Positions 8,243 to 16,809 of a stretch of DNA of 64,000 nt are shown piece by piece. The translations under genes and the position numbers were made by a program. The notes beneath the pieces were generated by a model, which was not told the DNA's origin, did not search any database, and worked only from the letters and a program-made list of their open reading frames with translations. Positions within the stretch are counted from its first letter, which is position 1, and each line of letters starts with the position of its first letter. The stretch comes from Bryobacterales bacterium (GTDB lineage Bacteria > Acidobacteriota > Terriglobia > Bryobacterales > UBA6623), in the NCBI GenBank assembly GCA_026713545.1, contig JAPOOG010000072.1, positions 31,701 to 95,700 of the forward strand, given 5' to 3'.

Positions 8243-9367
8243 TCACGCACCGCTCTCGGCCACTAGAAACTCGCGCACGCAATCCTCGTTGAGGGTCACG
8301 CCCAGTCCGGGCCGGTCGGGCACGGTGATCAGGCCATCCGAGTCAGCCTGCAACCGCTCGACCGCCAAGTCGTGGCGCAGCGGCGAATCCTCGACGCAGT
8401 CCTCGAAGATGAACGCGGAGGGCGCCGTGGCCAGCCAGTGCAGACAGGCCGCCACGCTGACGGGCGTCTTGTAGCAATGGTTCACGACTCGTCCCCCCGA
8501 GTCCTCGACCTGGCGGCGTATGACCTGGCCGTCGGTAAAACCGTTTCGCGCCAAGTCGACCTGATAGATGTCCAGGGCATGACGCTTGATCCAGGGATGG
8601 TAGGCCCAACGGCCGCACTCCCCCTCGCCGGCGGCAATGGGCACCGGCGAACGATCGCGCAGCCACACATAGCCGTCGAGATCATCCTGTGAAAGAGGCT
8701 CCTCGAGCCAGTCGATGTCGAACTCGGCAAACTGGCGCGCACGCCGCAGAGCGGTGCGGGAGTCCCAAACACAGCCGGCGTCTATGAGCACCGTATGGTC
8801 GCCGCAACCGGCGCGGGCGCCGCGGACCAGATCCAGGTCCACCGCTTCCGATGTCCCCATGGGCGCCCATCCGAACTTGACCGCCGTGTAACCGGCCTCG
8901 ATCCAGCGGCGTCCGATCTCGCTGGTTTCCGAACCGTCCCGGCCGAACAGGATGGACGCATAGGCGCGAATGCGGTCGTGCCGCTTGCCTCCGAGCAGTT
9001 GATGGACCGGGGCGCCGGCATGTTTTCCCTTCAGGTCCCACAGAGCCAGATCAACCCCGGCCATAGCCGTAATCGCGACGCCGCGCCTTCCGAAATAGAT
9101 GCAGCCGTGGTACATCTTGTCCCAGAGCCGTTCCGTGTCGAGAGGATCCTCGCCGATCAACAACTCGCGCAAGCCGCAGACCTCGGAATGACTGAAGGGT
9201 GCATCGATAACCGCCTGGGCCACTTCCGGGCTGGAATCGACTTCGCCGATACCCTCGAGGCCGGAATCGGTCCGGATGCGGACGAGCAGGGTATCCTGGG
9301 TGCCGGCAGTCTTGTCTTCCACTTGGCGCAGCCGCAGTATCTGAGTGATCACACGTTCAATCTTCAT
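8243..9367 (-). CDS. Mandelate racemase/muconate lactonizing enzyme family protein (enolase superfamily)
   Basis: About 374 residues with the enolase-superfamily layout: an N-terminal capping domain ('MKIERVITQILRLRQ') and a barrel with a candidate catalytic Lys in 'AVKFGWAPMG', then the metal-ligand positions 'IDAGCVWD', 'WLEEPLSQDD' and 'AAGEGE', and 'QVDLARNG' further on. These enzymes abstract a proton alpha to a carboxylate, usually in sugar acid dehydration, racemisation or cycloisomerisation. The gene stands alone on the minus strand, so the substrate cannot be inferred from neighbours. The start at ATG 9367 gives the usual N-terminus. Confidence 0.9.
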   Translation of the reverse strand: MKIERVITQILRLRQVEDKTAGTQDTLLVRIRTDSGLEGIGEVDSSPEVAQAVIDAPFSHSEVCGLRELLIGEDPLDTERLWDKMYHGCIYFGRRGVAITAMAGVDLALWDLKGKHAGAPVHQLLGGKRHDRIRAYASILFGRDGSETSEIGRRWIEAGYTAVKFGWAPMGTSEAVDLDLVRGARAGCGDHTVLIDAGCVWDSRTALRRARQFAEFDIDWLEEPLSQDDLDGYVWLRDRSPVPIAAGEGECGRWAYHPWIKRHALDIYQVDLARNGFTDGQVIRRQVEDSGGRVVNHCYKTPVSVAACLHWLATAPSAFIFEDCVEDSPLRHDLAVERLQADSDGLITVPDRPGLGVTLNEDCVREFLVAESGA

Positions 9368-9543
9368 TTTCAGGATGTTCTTTTGCCGGGCCGGAGGCCA
9401 CGGCTTGTGATAAGCCCAGGTACAAGCTTAACGAACCGGCAGAGGTTTTTTGCGGAGTGGTACGGACTCAGCGGAGGCTTGACAATCTGCAGTCATCTTC
9501 TCGTGAGAGGGCCGAACCGAGCCACCGTGGTACTATCGCCTCA

Positions 9544-10149
9544 TTGCTGGTGGGAGGATACATCCTGGTTGGCGGGAAGAGCTCCCGCCTGGGGCAGGAC
9601 AAGGCGCTGCTGGAGATCGAGGGGCAGCCGCTTGCCGTCCGCATCGCCGCATGCATGCGGCCGGTGGTCGATTCGGTGACACTCGTCGGACCCGCGGCGA
9701 AGTACGGCCGGCTGGGTCCACGGGTCATTCCCGATGCGGTTGCGGATTTCGGGCCGCTGGGCGGGCTGCTGGCGGCGCTCGAGGACTCGACGCACAAGTG
9801 GAGCCTGATCGCGGCCTGTGATATGCCCTGCGTCACGACGGAACTGTTCCGGTCGCTCGTCGACCGGACGGCGGATTGCTCCGAAGACGTGGTGCTGCCC
9901 TATGACGGCGAGGGACGGCCTGAACCGCTTTGCGCCGCCTACCGATCGACCGCTCGGACCGCAGTCCGGAGGGCGGTCGCAAGCGGCGTACACAAAGTCA
10001 TGAGAGCGCTGGACGGTTTGAAGGTGTTGCGACTGATGCCCGCCGACTACGCGGCTGTCGACCCCGATGGCCGCGCTTTCACCAACCTGAATCACCCCGG
10101 CGATCTCGAACAGGCCGGCCTCGGCGGCAACAGCCGGCGGACGCGATGA
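9544..10149 (+). CDS. mobA: Molybdenum cofactor guanylyltransferase (MobA)
   Basis: NTP-transferase fold with the MobA N-terminal signature 'GYILVGGKSSRLGQDKALLEIEG', followed by 'VTLVGP', 'IPDAVADFGPLGGLLAAL' and 'IAACDMPCVTTELFRSL' (metal-binding Asp). It would transfer GMP from GTP to molybdopterin, giving the MGD form used by DMSO-reductase-family enzymes. The start is uncertain: TTG 9544 is preferred because the family begins only a few residues before the GG loop; GTG 9550 and GTG 9457 are also in frame and no strong ribosome site decides. The stop overlaps the next start as ATGA, so the gene is translationally coupled to the radical SAM gene. Confidence 0.85.
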   Translation: MLVGGYILVGGKSSRLGQDKALLEIEGQPLAVRIAACMRPVVDSVTLVGPAAKYGRLGPRVIPDAVADFGPLGGLLAALEDSTHKWSLIAACDMPCVTTELFRSLVDRTADCSEDVVLPYDGEGRPEPLCAAYRSTARTAVRRAVASGVHKVMRALDGLKVLRLMPADYAAVDPDGRAFTNLNHPGDLEQAGLGGNSRRTR

Positions 10150-11309
10150 ACGCTGCACGGACACGCTCTTTCCCGCCTCATCTCGTCCGCACGCGTTTGC
10201 GCACCCTCGGCGGCCGCCGCGTCACACCGCCGTTCCTCACTCTCTACGTGACGACGCGCTGCGACGAGCAGTGCATCCATTGCTACTACTGGGACGAGCT
10301 GAACCCCAAGCCGAACCGCGACTTCACTCTGGAAGAGTTCGACAAGACGCTCGCCTCGATGGGCGAAATCTTCAACCTCTTCATCGGCGGAGGCGAACCT
10401 TTCCTGCGCGCGGACTTGGCCGACATCCTGCTTGCCGCCGCCCGCCGGAACGACGTTGCGAACGTTTACGTTCCGACCAACGGCCAGCACACCGGGCGCA
10501 CGGTCGAGATTCTGGAAGAGACGCTGACAAAAGCACCGGCCATGCGCTTCCATCTGAACCTCAGCGTCGATCACGTCGACGAAGAGATCCATGACCGGAT
10601 TCGAGGCAAGACCCGGGGGCATCAGCGCCTGCTTGAAACGCTCGATGCGATCCGGCCGTTACGGAAGCGGTTCAGCAACCTGATCGTTCACACCCTGACG
10701 ACGGTGATGAAAGAGAACCAGAACCGCATCATGGAGATCTATGAAGAGCTGCAACGCCGCTTTCAGCCAGATGGAACTTCGTTCAACTATTGCCGCGGGC
10801 ATCCGCTCGAACCTGAGCAGACCGAAGTCGATCCGGCGATCTACCGGCGGCTGATGGATCGCATGGAGCAGGACTTCAAGGCGGGTCGCATCTCGCACGC
10901 CGGCCCAAGCGAGTACACCGGCGCGAACCACATCCTCGACCAGGAGGTTCGCCGTACCGTCGAGCGGACCGTAGTCCGGCAGCGGGCGCAGTTCTCGTGC
11001 GTGTCGGGGCGGCTGGCCGGCGTCATCTACAGCAACGGCGATGTGACCGAGTGCGAGATCAACAACTCGAAGCTCGGAAATCTGCGTGATGTGGACTACG
11101 ACTTCCGGCGTTTGTGGTTTACGGATGAGGCGCGCGAAGTGGCGCACAAGGCCGCGGACGGCTGCTTCTGCACCCACGAATGCGGACACTACGCTTCGAC
11201 GATCTATCGTTTCCCGAAAGTGGTGAAGATTGCGGCCAAGGCTTTGGCAGAGCGTCCCCGACTCGAAAAGGGCAACACGTTGGTCGAGCAGGATGGCCCG
11301 CAAACTTGA
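10146..11309 (+). CDS. Radical SAM protein with C-terminal SPASM-like cysteines
   Basis: About 387 residues from ATG 10146, which overlaps the mobA stop. The ORF track start at 9930 is a shadow over mobA. The 4Fe-4S/SAM motif is 'CDEQCIHCYYW', with the GGE-type motif 'FIGGGEPFLRADL'. The C-terminus has several cysteines ('FSCVSGR', 'VTECEIN', 'CFCTHECGH') placed like a SPASM or twitch domain that would hold auxiliary clusters. SPASM proteins often modify peptides or small molecules, but no precursor peptide was seen nearby. The gene overlaps the hexulose-phosphate synthase gene by 17 nt, so it belongs to the same operon. The reaction is unknown. Confidence 0.88.
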   Translation: MNAARTRSFPPHLVRTRLRTLGGRRVTPPFLTLYVTTRCDEQCIHCYYWDELNPKPNRDFTLEEFDKTLASMGEIFNLFIGGGEPFLRADLADILLAAARRNDVANVYVPTNGQHTGRTVEILEETLTKAPAMRFHLNLSVDHVDEEIHDRIRGKTRGHQRLLETLDAIRPLRKRFSNLIVHTLTTVMKENQNRIMEIYEELQRRFQPDGTSFNYCRGHPLEPEQTEVDPAIYRRLMDRMEQDFKAGRISHAGPSEYTGANHILDQEVRRTVERTVVRQRAQFSCVSGRLAGVIYSNGDVTECEINNSKLGNLRDVDYDFRRLWFTDEAREVAHKAADGCFCTHECGHYASTIYRFPKVVKIAAKALAERPRLEKGNTLVEQDGPQT

Positions 11310-11940
11310 GCTGCAGGTCGCTCTCGACTGCCTGAGGATCGAGGAAGCCCTGTGGCTGATGGAGCAGGTTCACCCGTACGTGGACATCGTCGAGATCGGC
11401 ACCCCACTGATCTTCGAAGCGGGCTTGGCGGCAGTCGAACAGATCAAGTCGCGATATCCGGACAAGAGCTGCGTTGCCGACCTCAAGATCATGGACGCCG
11501 GCGGGGTCGAGGCCAGCAGCGGCTTCAAGCGCGGCGCAGATATCGTAACCATACTCGGTGTCGCAGCCGACGTGACGTTTCAGGCGGCCCTGGAGGCCGC
11601 CGCGGACCACGGCGGCAAAGTGATGGCCGACCTGATCAATGCTCCCGACCCGATTCGCCGCTGTCGGGAACTCGAGCTGATCGGCGTTCCGATCCTCTGT
11701 CTGCACACCGCTTTCGATCGACAGGGCGTTCAAAAGGCCTATGCACAGCCGCTGGCCGAAGTGCGCCGGCAAACGACGTGCCGGCTTGCTGTCGCCGGAG
11801 GCATTACCCTCGATACCATGCCCGCGGTCATCCAGAACGGCGCCGACGTCGTCATCGTCGGCGGAGCCATTGCCCGCGACCCCAATCCCGGCGAAGCGGC
11901 CGCCGCGATGAAGCAACTCGCCGGGAGCCTGACATCGTGA
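11293..11940 (+). CDS. hxlA: 3-hexulose-6-phosphate synthase
   Basis: About 215 residues in the orotidine-phosphate decarboxylase suprafamily. Visible motifs are 'LQVALDC', 'VDIVEIGTPLI', the metal/catalytic 'ADLKIMDAGG' (DxKxxD), 'HTAFDRQG' and 'VAGGITLDTMPAV'. This family condenses formaldehyde with ribulose 5-phosphate, or runs the reverse reaction to make pentoses. ATG 11293 lies inside the end of the radical SAM gene and gives the usual N-terminus 'MARKLELQVALD'. The stop overlaps the start of the isomerase gene (GTGA). The pairing with a phosphohexuloisomerase supports the HPS call over 3-keto-gulonate-6-phosphate decarboxylase. Confidence 0.87.
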   Translation: MARKLELQVALDCLRIEEALWLMEQVHPYVDIVEIGTPLIFEAGLAAVEQIKSRYPDKSCVADLKIMDAGGVEASSGFKRGADIVTILGVAADVTFQAALEAAADHGGKVMADLINAPDPIRRCRELELIGVPILCLHTAFDRQGVQKAYAQPLAEVRRQTTCRLAVAGGITLDTMPAVIQNGADVVIVGGAIARDPNPGEAAAAMKQLAGSLTS

Positions 11941-12503
11941 ATACCCTGAAAAGGACCCTGGCCGAGATGCAGGCGGAAATCCGCGATTGCCTCGATGCCG
12001 TGTCCGATCAAGCCGTCGAGCAGGCCGTCGAGGACATCCTGTCCGCCGGCAAGATCGTGCTTGCCGCCGCCGGCCGGAGCGGTGCGGCCCTGCGAGCCGG
12101 AGCGATCCGGCTCAGACACCTCGGCCTCGACGCCTACCTGAGCGGCGAGACATCGACTCCTCCCGTCGGTCCCGGCGACTTGCTGATCGCCGGTTCCGGC
12201 TCGGGACGCACGCAGAGCGTTCTCGCACAAGCCGGGAAGGCCCAACAAGCCGGCACGAGGCTGCTGCTGTTTACTATCGACCCGGCTTCGCCCCTTGCCG
12301 AGTCGGCAGACACGGTCGTAGTGATTCCCGCCTCCTCGCCGAAAGCCGAAGGTCCGGCTCAGGCCAAAACGTCCATTCAGCCCATGGCCTCACTGTTCGA
12401 ACAGTGCCTTTTCCTGTTGATGGATGCAATGGTGATCCTGCTGATGAAGCGGCTCGGAGCGACCTCCGAAGACATGTTCAAGCGCCACGCCAACCTGGAG
12501 TGA
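11937..12503 (+). CDS. hxlB: 6-phospho-3-hexuloisomerase (SIS domain)
   Basis: About 188 residues from GTG 11937, which overlaps the upstream stop by four bases. SIS fold with 'KIVLAAAGRSGAALRAGAIRL', 'DLLIAGSGSGRTQSVLAQA' and 'ADTVVVIPA', plus the PHI-typical 'QPMASLFEQCLFLLMDAMV' near the C-terminus. It isomerises hexulose 6-phosphate to fructose 6-phosphate, completing the fixation part of the ribulose monophosphate pathway. Position directly after the synthase is the usual hxlAB arrangement. The ORF-track start at 11352 is a shadow over hxlA. Confidence 0.88.
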   Translation: MNTLKRTLAEMQAEIRDCLDAVSDQAVEQAVEDILSAGKIVLAAAGRSGAALRAGAIRLRHLGLDAYLSGETSTPPVGPGDLLIAGSGSGRTQSVLAQAGKAQQAGTRLLLFTIDPASPLAESADTVVVIPASSPKAEGPAQAKTSIQPMASLFEQCLFLLMDAMVILLMKRLGATSEDMFKRHANLE

Positions 12504-12802
12504 GCGATAAGGCCTAAGTGGCCGCATCGAGCAAGACACCATGAGATGTCCCTATATGAGTTCGCGCTCATCGTGACGAGCGCGCATAGCTCCATCGCGA
12601 TATGAGCCGGTAGCGAGAAAGCGGAGCCTCATGACTGCTCCGATGCCGCTGTTCCGACGGTGTTCGACTGCTCGAAGAAGGGATCGGACGGGGATCGATT
12701 TTGCGGATCACCTGCCCTGCGCAGCCGGACTTGAAGGCCGAATTCAGCGCCGTGCAGCGTGCTAGAGTGATGAGTCACCTCAGCCTTCACTTGCGCCTCG
12801 CC

Positions 12803-14683
12803 ATGGATCGAATCGGACGATACGAGATCGTTTCAGAACTAGGCCGCGGGGCCATGGGAATCGTCTACCGCGCCCACGATACCCGCATCGCGCGGGACGT
12901 CGCGATCAAGACCATCAAGCTCGCCGATCAAGTGGCCCCTGACGAAATGCAGGGTCTGCGGGAGCGGCTTTTCCGCGAAGCGCAATCCGCCGGCCGGCTC
13001 TCCCATCCCGGTATTGTCACGATTTACGACATTGCCGAGGAAAACGGCATCGCCTACATCACGATGGAGTTCGTCGAGGGCCGCACGCTGGAAGAGTTGA
13101 TGAATGCCGGCGAAGTCGGTGACTTGAAAGCCGTCGCACAGTTGGTCGATCAGATGGCGGGGGCTCTCGACTATGCGCATGCGCGGGAGATCGTTCACCG
13201 CGACACCAAGCCCTCGAACATCCTCGTAACGCCCGATGGCCATACCAAGATCACGGACTTCGGCATAGCGCGCATCGAGTCGTCGCAGATGACTCAGACG
13301 GGCACGGTGATGGGCACGCCCAGCTACATGTCACCGGAGCAGGTACGCGGCGAGTCGATCGACGGACGATCGGACCAGTTCTCTCTCGCGGTGATGGCCT
13401 ACGAACTGGTCACGGGGCGCAAGCCGTTCATCGGCGACGGCCTTACGGACGTGATCTTCAAGATCGTATCGGAGAAGCCGGAGCCGCCCAGCGCCATCAA
13501 CACCGCTCTGCCTACGGAACTAGACAGAATCATTCTCAAAGGTTTGGCGAAACGCCCCGACGAACGTTTTCGGGATTGTCATGCGTTCGCAGCGGAGTTC
13601 AATGCTTGTCTGGCCGGTTACGAAACAGCGTCAACAATGGGTTCCGCTGCGACCAGGACGACCCTCCGGGAGCCATCTTCCAACATCGTTTCCACGCTCG
13701 ATAAAACCGCTCCGATCAGCGGCACATCGACGGTAAAGAGCGGCGAAAAGCAAGAGAGCGTTCTCGCCGATCCCACCGAGGCACACAAGCTGCCGCCCTT
13801 GCGTTCAAGAGCCGCCACGGGGGACGGCGGCGCGCCGAGTTCCCAGGACGAGCCGTCCCCGCGCAGGAGGCGCGCCCGCTTCGTGCTCGTAGCCTCGTTG
13901 GCCACGATACTGGGCGTTGCAGCCACGGCGATCGCCATGAACCCATGGTTGCTGGACGACCCGGTGGGATTGTTGGGGCTGGTCGCCGCCGACATTCTCG
14001 AACAGGTCGAGTCAACTCCCGAAAAGGACGCTGGCGCCCCTAGTGAACCTGAAACCAGAATCAGCAGCTTGAGCAAGTCTGCGCCCGCGATAAGCAGGGG
14101 TGCGTTGGGTCAGGTCCAGTCAACCGCACAGAGTTTGGACAACCCCGCTGTCGTCAAAGAGGTCGAAGAGCCCAGTCCACCGCCGCCGGAAGAACCCTCC
14201 GAGACGGAGGAGGAGGCCGAAGCCGTCGAGAAGACCCTTCCGGCGCGTCCGGACGCGCCGTCGAGCGTGGTCGTCTCTTTCGCAGGCCAGCCCGGCGGAG
14301 CCACGGTCGTCGTTGACCAAAGCGAGGAATGGACTTGCACATCGCCCTGCAACGTGGAAGTGCCGCCCGGCGATCATGCAGCAAATATTACTTTGGACGG
14401 ATACTTCCCGCACCGAAGAGCGTTCACGGTGGATTCAGACCCGTTGAAGGTGCACTTCTCGTTGGAGGAAATTCTGGGCACCCTCAATGTAACAACCGAG
14501 CCTTCCGGGGCCGCGATCTACGTAAATGGCAAAAAGCGCCCGGAAACCACGCCCGGCAGGATCAAGTTGCCTCCCGGAAAACATGTTGTGCGCGTCGAGA
14601 GCAAGGGGAAAACTCCGCTCCAGCGGACCATCGAGATCGAGCCCAATACACTAAGATCGATCCGATTCGCTTGGGGCAGATAG
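12803..14683 (+). CDS. Membrane-anchored Ser/Thr protein kinase with two C-terminal PEGA repeats
   Basis: About 626 residues from ATG 12803 ('MDRIGRYEIVSELGRGAMG'). The Hanks kinase domain (about 1-275) has the glycine loop, Lys in 'DVAIKTIK', catalytic loop 'HRDTKPSNIL' (Thr where Leu/Ile is more usual; Asp and Asn kept), 'ITDFGIA' and 'GTPSYMSPEQ'. A low-complexity linker, a membrane helix ('FVLVASLATILGVAATAIAM') and an acidic Pro/Glu-rich stretch follow. The outer part ends in two PEGA-like repeats ('GGATVVVD...PPGDHAANI' and 'PSGAAIYVNG...PPGKHVVRV'). It probably senses an extracytoplasmic or wall-linked cue. It stands alone; substrates are unknown. The 299 nt upstream hold a short GC inverted repeat (about 12570-12590) and no gene I can support. 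Confidence 0.92.
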   Translation: MDRIGRYEIVSELGRGAMGIVYRAHDTRIARDVAIKTIKLADQVAPDEMQGLRERLFREAQSAGRLSHPGIVTIYDIAEENGIAYITMEFVEGRTLEELMNAGEVGDLKAVAQLVDQMAGALDYAHAREIVHRDTKPSNILVTPDGHTKITDFGIARIESSQMTQTGTVMGTPSYMSPEQVRGESIDGRSDQFSLAVMAYELVTGRKPFIGDGLTDVIFKIVSEKPEPPSAINTALPTELDRIILKGLAKRPDERFRDCHAFAAEFNACLAGYETASTMGSAATRTTLREPSSNIVSTLDKTAPISGTSTVKSGEKQESVLADPTEAHKLPPLRSRAATGDGGAPSSQDEPSPRRRRARFVLVASLATILGVAATAIAMNPWLLDDPVGLLGLVAADILEQVESTPEKDAGAPSEPETRISSLSKSAPAISRGALGQVQSTAQSLDNPAVVKEVEEPSPPPPEEPSETEEEAEAVEKTLPARPDAPSSVVVSFAGQPGGATVVVDQSEEWTCTSPCNVEVPPGDHAANITLDGYFPHRRAFTVDSDPLKVHFSLEEILGTLNVTTEPSGAAIYVNGKKRPETTPGRIKLPPGKHVVRVESKGKTPLQRTIEIEPNTLRSIRFAWGR

Positions 14684-14884
14684 CGTTGTGAAGGGCGAGG
14701 GAGTCCGATAAAATCCCGCTTTTCACGCTCCCCGGCTTTCACGGTATGCAATAATGGGGCGACGTAAGCAGCTCGTCCTGGGCTGCCTGACTGTTTCTCG
14801 CGGAATCGAAGGACGCCCTCTCGCACTCCACGAATTCGCCGGCGATAGATTAAGCAGCCCGGAGCGAGCCACCCCGAACAGAAG

Positions 14885-14906
14885 TGAGTACTCAAGTGAG
14901 CACTCA
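14885..14906 (+). promoter_or_regulatory. Tandem palindromes just upstream of the cold-shock gene
   Basis: 'TGAGTACTCA' (14885-14894, perfect palindrome) is followed at a 12-bp period by 'TGAGCACTCA' (14897-14906). They directly abut the ribosome site 'AGGAG' and lie 12-33 nt before the GTG start, so they are probably transcribed. The halves can pair within each copy or across copies, giving mutually exclusive hairpins near the ribosome site. Either a protein operator or an RNA switch is possible; neither is shown. Confidence 0.4.
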
Positions 14907-14917
14907 GGAGTTTTGAA

Positions 14918-15133
14918 GTGAGAGAGCAAGGCACTGTAAAGTGGTTCAACGACGCCAAGGGATTCGGATTCATCCAGCGCGCGAGCGGAGAGGATGTGTT
15001 CGTACATTTCTCGGCTATTCAAGCTGAAGGATACCGCAGCCTCCAAGAGGGATCGGAAGTCGAGTTCGACGTGCAACAAGGCCCAAAGGGCCTGCAAGCC
15101 GTCAACGTGATGCCCCGAGGAGCCAGCGAATGA
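14918..15133 (+). CDS. Cold-shock domain protein (CspA family)
   Basis: A 71-residue single OB-fold protein with '[16 protein letters not shown]' (RNP1 region) and 'VFVHFSAI' (RNP2 region), standard length for CspA. It binds single-stranded nucleic acid and acts as an RNA chaperone. The GTG start at 14918 has 'AGGAG' seven bases upstream. The 234-nt upstream gap and the tandem palindromes immediately before the ribosome site suggest leader-based regulation, as is common for cold-shock genes. Confidence 0.95.
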   Translation: MREQGTVKWFNDAKGFGFIQRASGEDVFVHFSAIQAEGYRSLQEGSEVEFDVQQGPKGLQAVNVMPRGASE

Positions 15134-15244
15134 GGGATGGGATTGGGTAGGCGCCCCCCCATCGCTTCGGGAATCGAGTTAACAGGGAATCGAGTCAGGC
15201 TACGTTTGGAAGACAGACGGAACCCTGTCCAGCCAACTACCAAG

Positions 15245-16549
15245 CTACCAAGCGACGAGAAGCCGGAGATCGCGGACATTGTTGCCTGTGGGACCGGTTG
15301 TCAAATCGTCTTGCAGCCGTTCAAAAAAGTGATACGAGTCGGACCGGCGGGCGAAATCTCCGGGGTCCAAGCTCGATAACTGCGCCTGCTCGAGTGTTGA
15401 CCCGTCCGCGACAGCCCCTGTCGCTGGCGAGTTGCCGTCAACGCCGTCCGTGCCCGCGCTGACAACAGCGATGTCGTCGCCAGCGATCTTTTCGACGCAA
15501 TCGAGAACAAAAGCCTGATTGCGGCCTCCCTGCCCGTCACCGATCACCGGACAACTCAACTCACCGCCCGTCAACACGGCGACCGTGCGTCCGGGATGGT
15601 TCGAGCGGAGCTCGCGCAGTCTCGCGAGCAGATGGTCAACGGCCCTCTCGAGGGGCCAATCATCGACGGAGATATCCGTCTCGACGACCCAGCCTTTAGA
15701 CCGCACCTGGTTCTCGAGACGATTCAACCCGTCATGGTTATCCAGGAGGCAGAACCAGGAGTTACCGTGAAAGGCCTCGTGGCCCGGTTTCGGTGTTTCG
15801 GGGATACGGCGGTCGCGGAAGAAACCGCGGATCGATGCCGGCAGACTTTCGACGATGCCGAGCTTCTCGGCAATCTCGACAGTGTCGCCGACCGTCGATT
15901 CGTCCGGCATCGTCGGACCCGACGCGACGGTCGATGGTTGCTCGGGAGGAACGTCGGAAACGTAGAAAGTGACTTGTCTGGCAGGGAAGGCCCGTTCAGC
16001 GAGCCGGCCTCCCTTGATGGACGAGAAATGCTTGCGAAGCACATTCATCTGCACAATGTTCGCTCCGCACGTCACGAGCACGCGGTAGAACTCTCTCAGG
16101 TGGTCAATCGATATTTCATCCGCGATCGGTTTTTCACAGATCGCGGACCCACCACCGGACAGAAGATAGACGACGAGGTGGTGCGGCTCAAGATCACTCA
16201 GCGCCTCGAGCGCACGTTCGGCGGCCTGCACGCTTTCCAAATTCGGATACGGATGCCCGCCTTGGCAAGTTACGAAATCGGGCTGATGCGGAGGCGAAAG
16301 AGAACTGACCGCCAAGCCGCCGGCGGTTCGCGGCCGAACCGTCTCCGTAAAGACTTCGGCCATCTGAAAAGCCGCCTTGCCGATCGAAATCGTGACGATC
16401 TTCTTGTAGCGCTCCAATTCGATCTGCTCATCACCCCAACAGAGCACACCCTCGCGGCACTTGATCTTCTCGTTCATCACGCGCCGGAGCGACAAATCTT
16501 CCAGCGCCGCGAGGAACAGTTGACGGAGTGTCTCCTTCATGAGAGTCAT
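15245..16549 (-). CDS. Glycerate 2-kinase (MOFRL / DUF4147 family)
   Basis: About 434 residues with the two-part layout of class II glycerate kinases. The N-terminal DUF4147 region has 'VTISIGKAAFQMAEVF', 'QGGHPYPNLESVQAAERALE' and 'VVYLLSGGGSAICEKP'. The C-terminal MOFRL region has 'VLTGGELSCPV', 'GGRNQAFVLD' and 'VVSAGTDGVDGNSPATGAV'. It phosphorylates glycerate at C2 with ATP, feeding lower glycolysis from sugar-acid or serine routes. The gene stands alone on the minus strand with its back to the cold-shock gene. ATG 16549 or 16540 could be used; the first has 'gggtgag' upstream. Confidence 0.93.
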   Translation of the reverse strand: MTLMKETLRQLFLAALEDLSLRRVMNEKIKCREGVLCWGDEQIELERYKKIVTISIGKAAFQMAEVFTETVRPRTAGGLAVSSLSPPHQPDFVTCQGGHPYPNLESVQAAERALEALSDLEPHHLVVYLLSGGGSAICEKPIADEISIDHLREFYRVLVTCGANIVQMNVLRKHFSSIKGGRLAERAFPARQVTFYVSDVPPEQPSTVASGPTMPDESTVGDTVEIAEKLGIVESLPASIRGFFRDRRIPETPKPGHEAFHGNSWFCLLDNHDGLNRLENQVRSKGWVVETDISVDDWPLERAVDHLLARLRELRSNHPGRTVAVLTGGELSCPVIGDGQGGRNQAFVLDCVEKIAGDDIAVVSAGTDGVDGNSPATGAVADGSTLEQAQLSSLDPGDFARRSDSYHFFERLQDDLTTGPTGNNVRDLRLLVAW

Positions 16550-16809
16550 CCGGACTCACCCTGTCCGGGCCAGATCCTCACGCTCTACCGACCGGCATAG
16601 CTTGGAGAACCACATCGAATCTTGACCGAAAACCTCTTGACATTGCAGGCAATCACTAGCCTGTCCCGACCATCTTCTCATGCGACGCGCCTTGAAGCGT
16701 TCGAGGCCGCAATACGACGTAGAAAATGGTCTTACGAGTGTTGCGCCAGGACAAGGAAGAGGCGGCGGGTGCGTGAAGAGCTGTTGGGTTCCAGATCTCG
16801 GATACGCAG

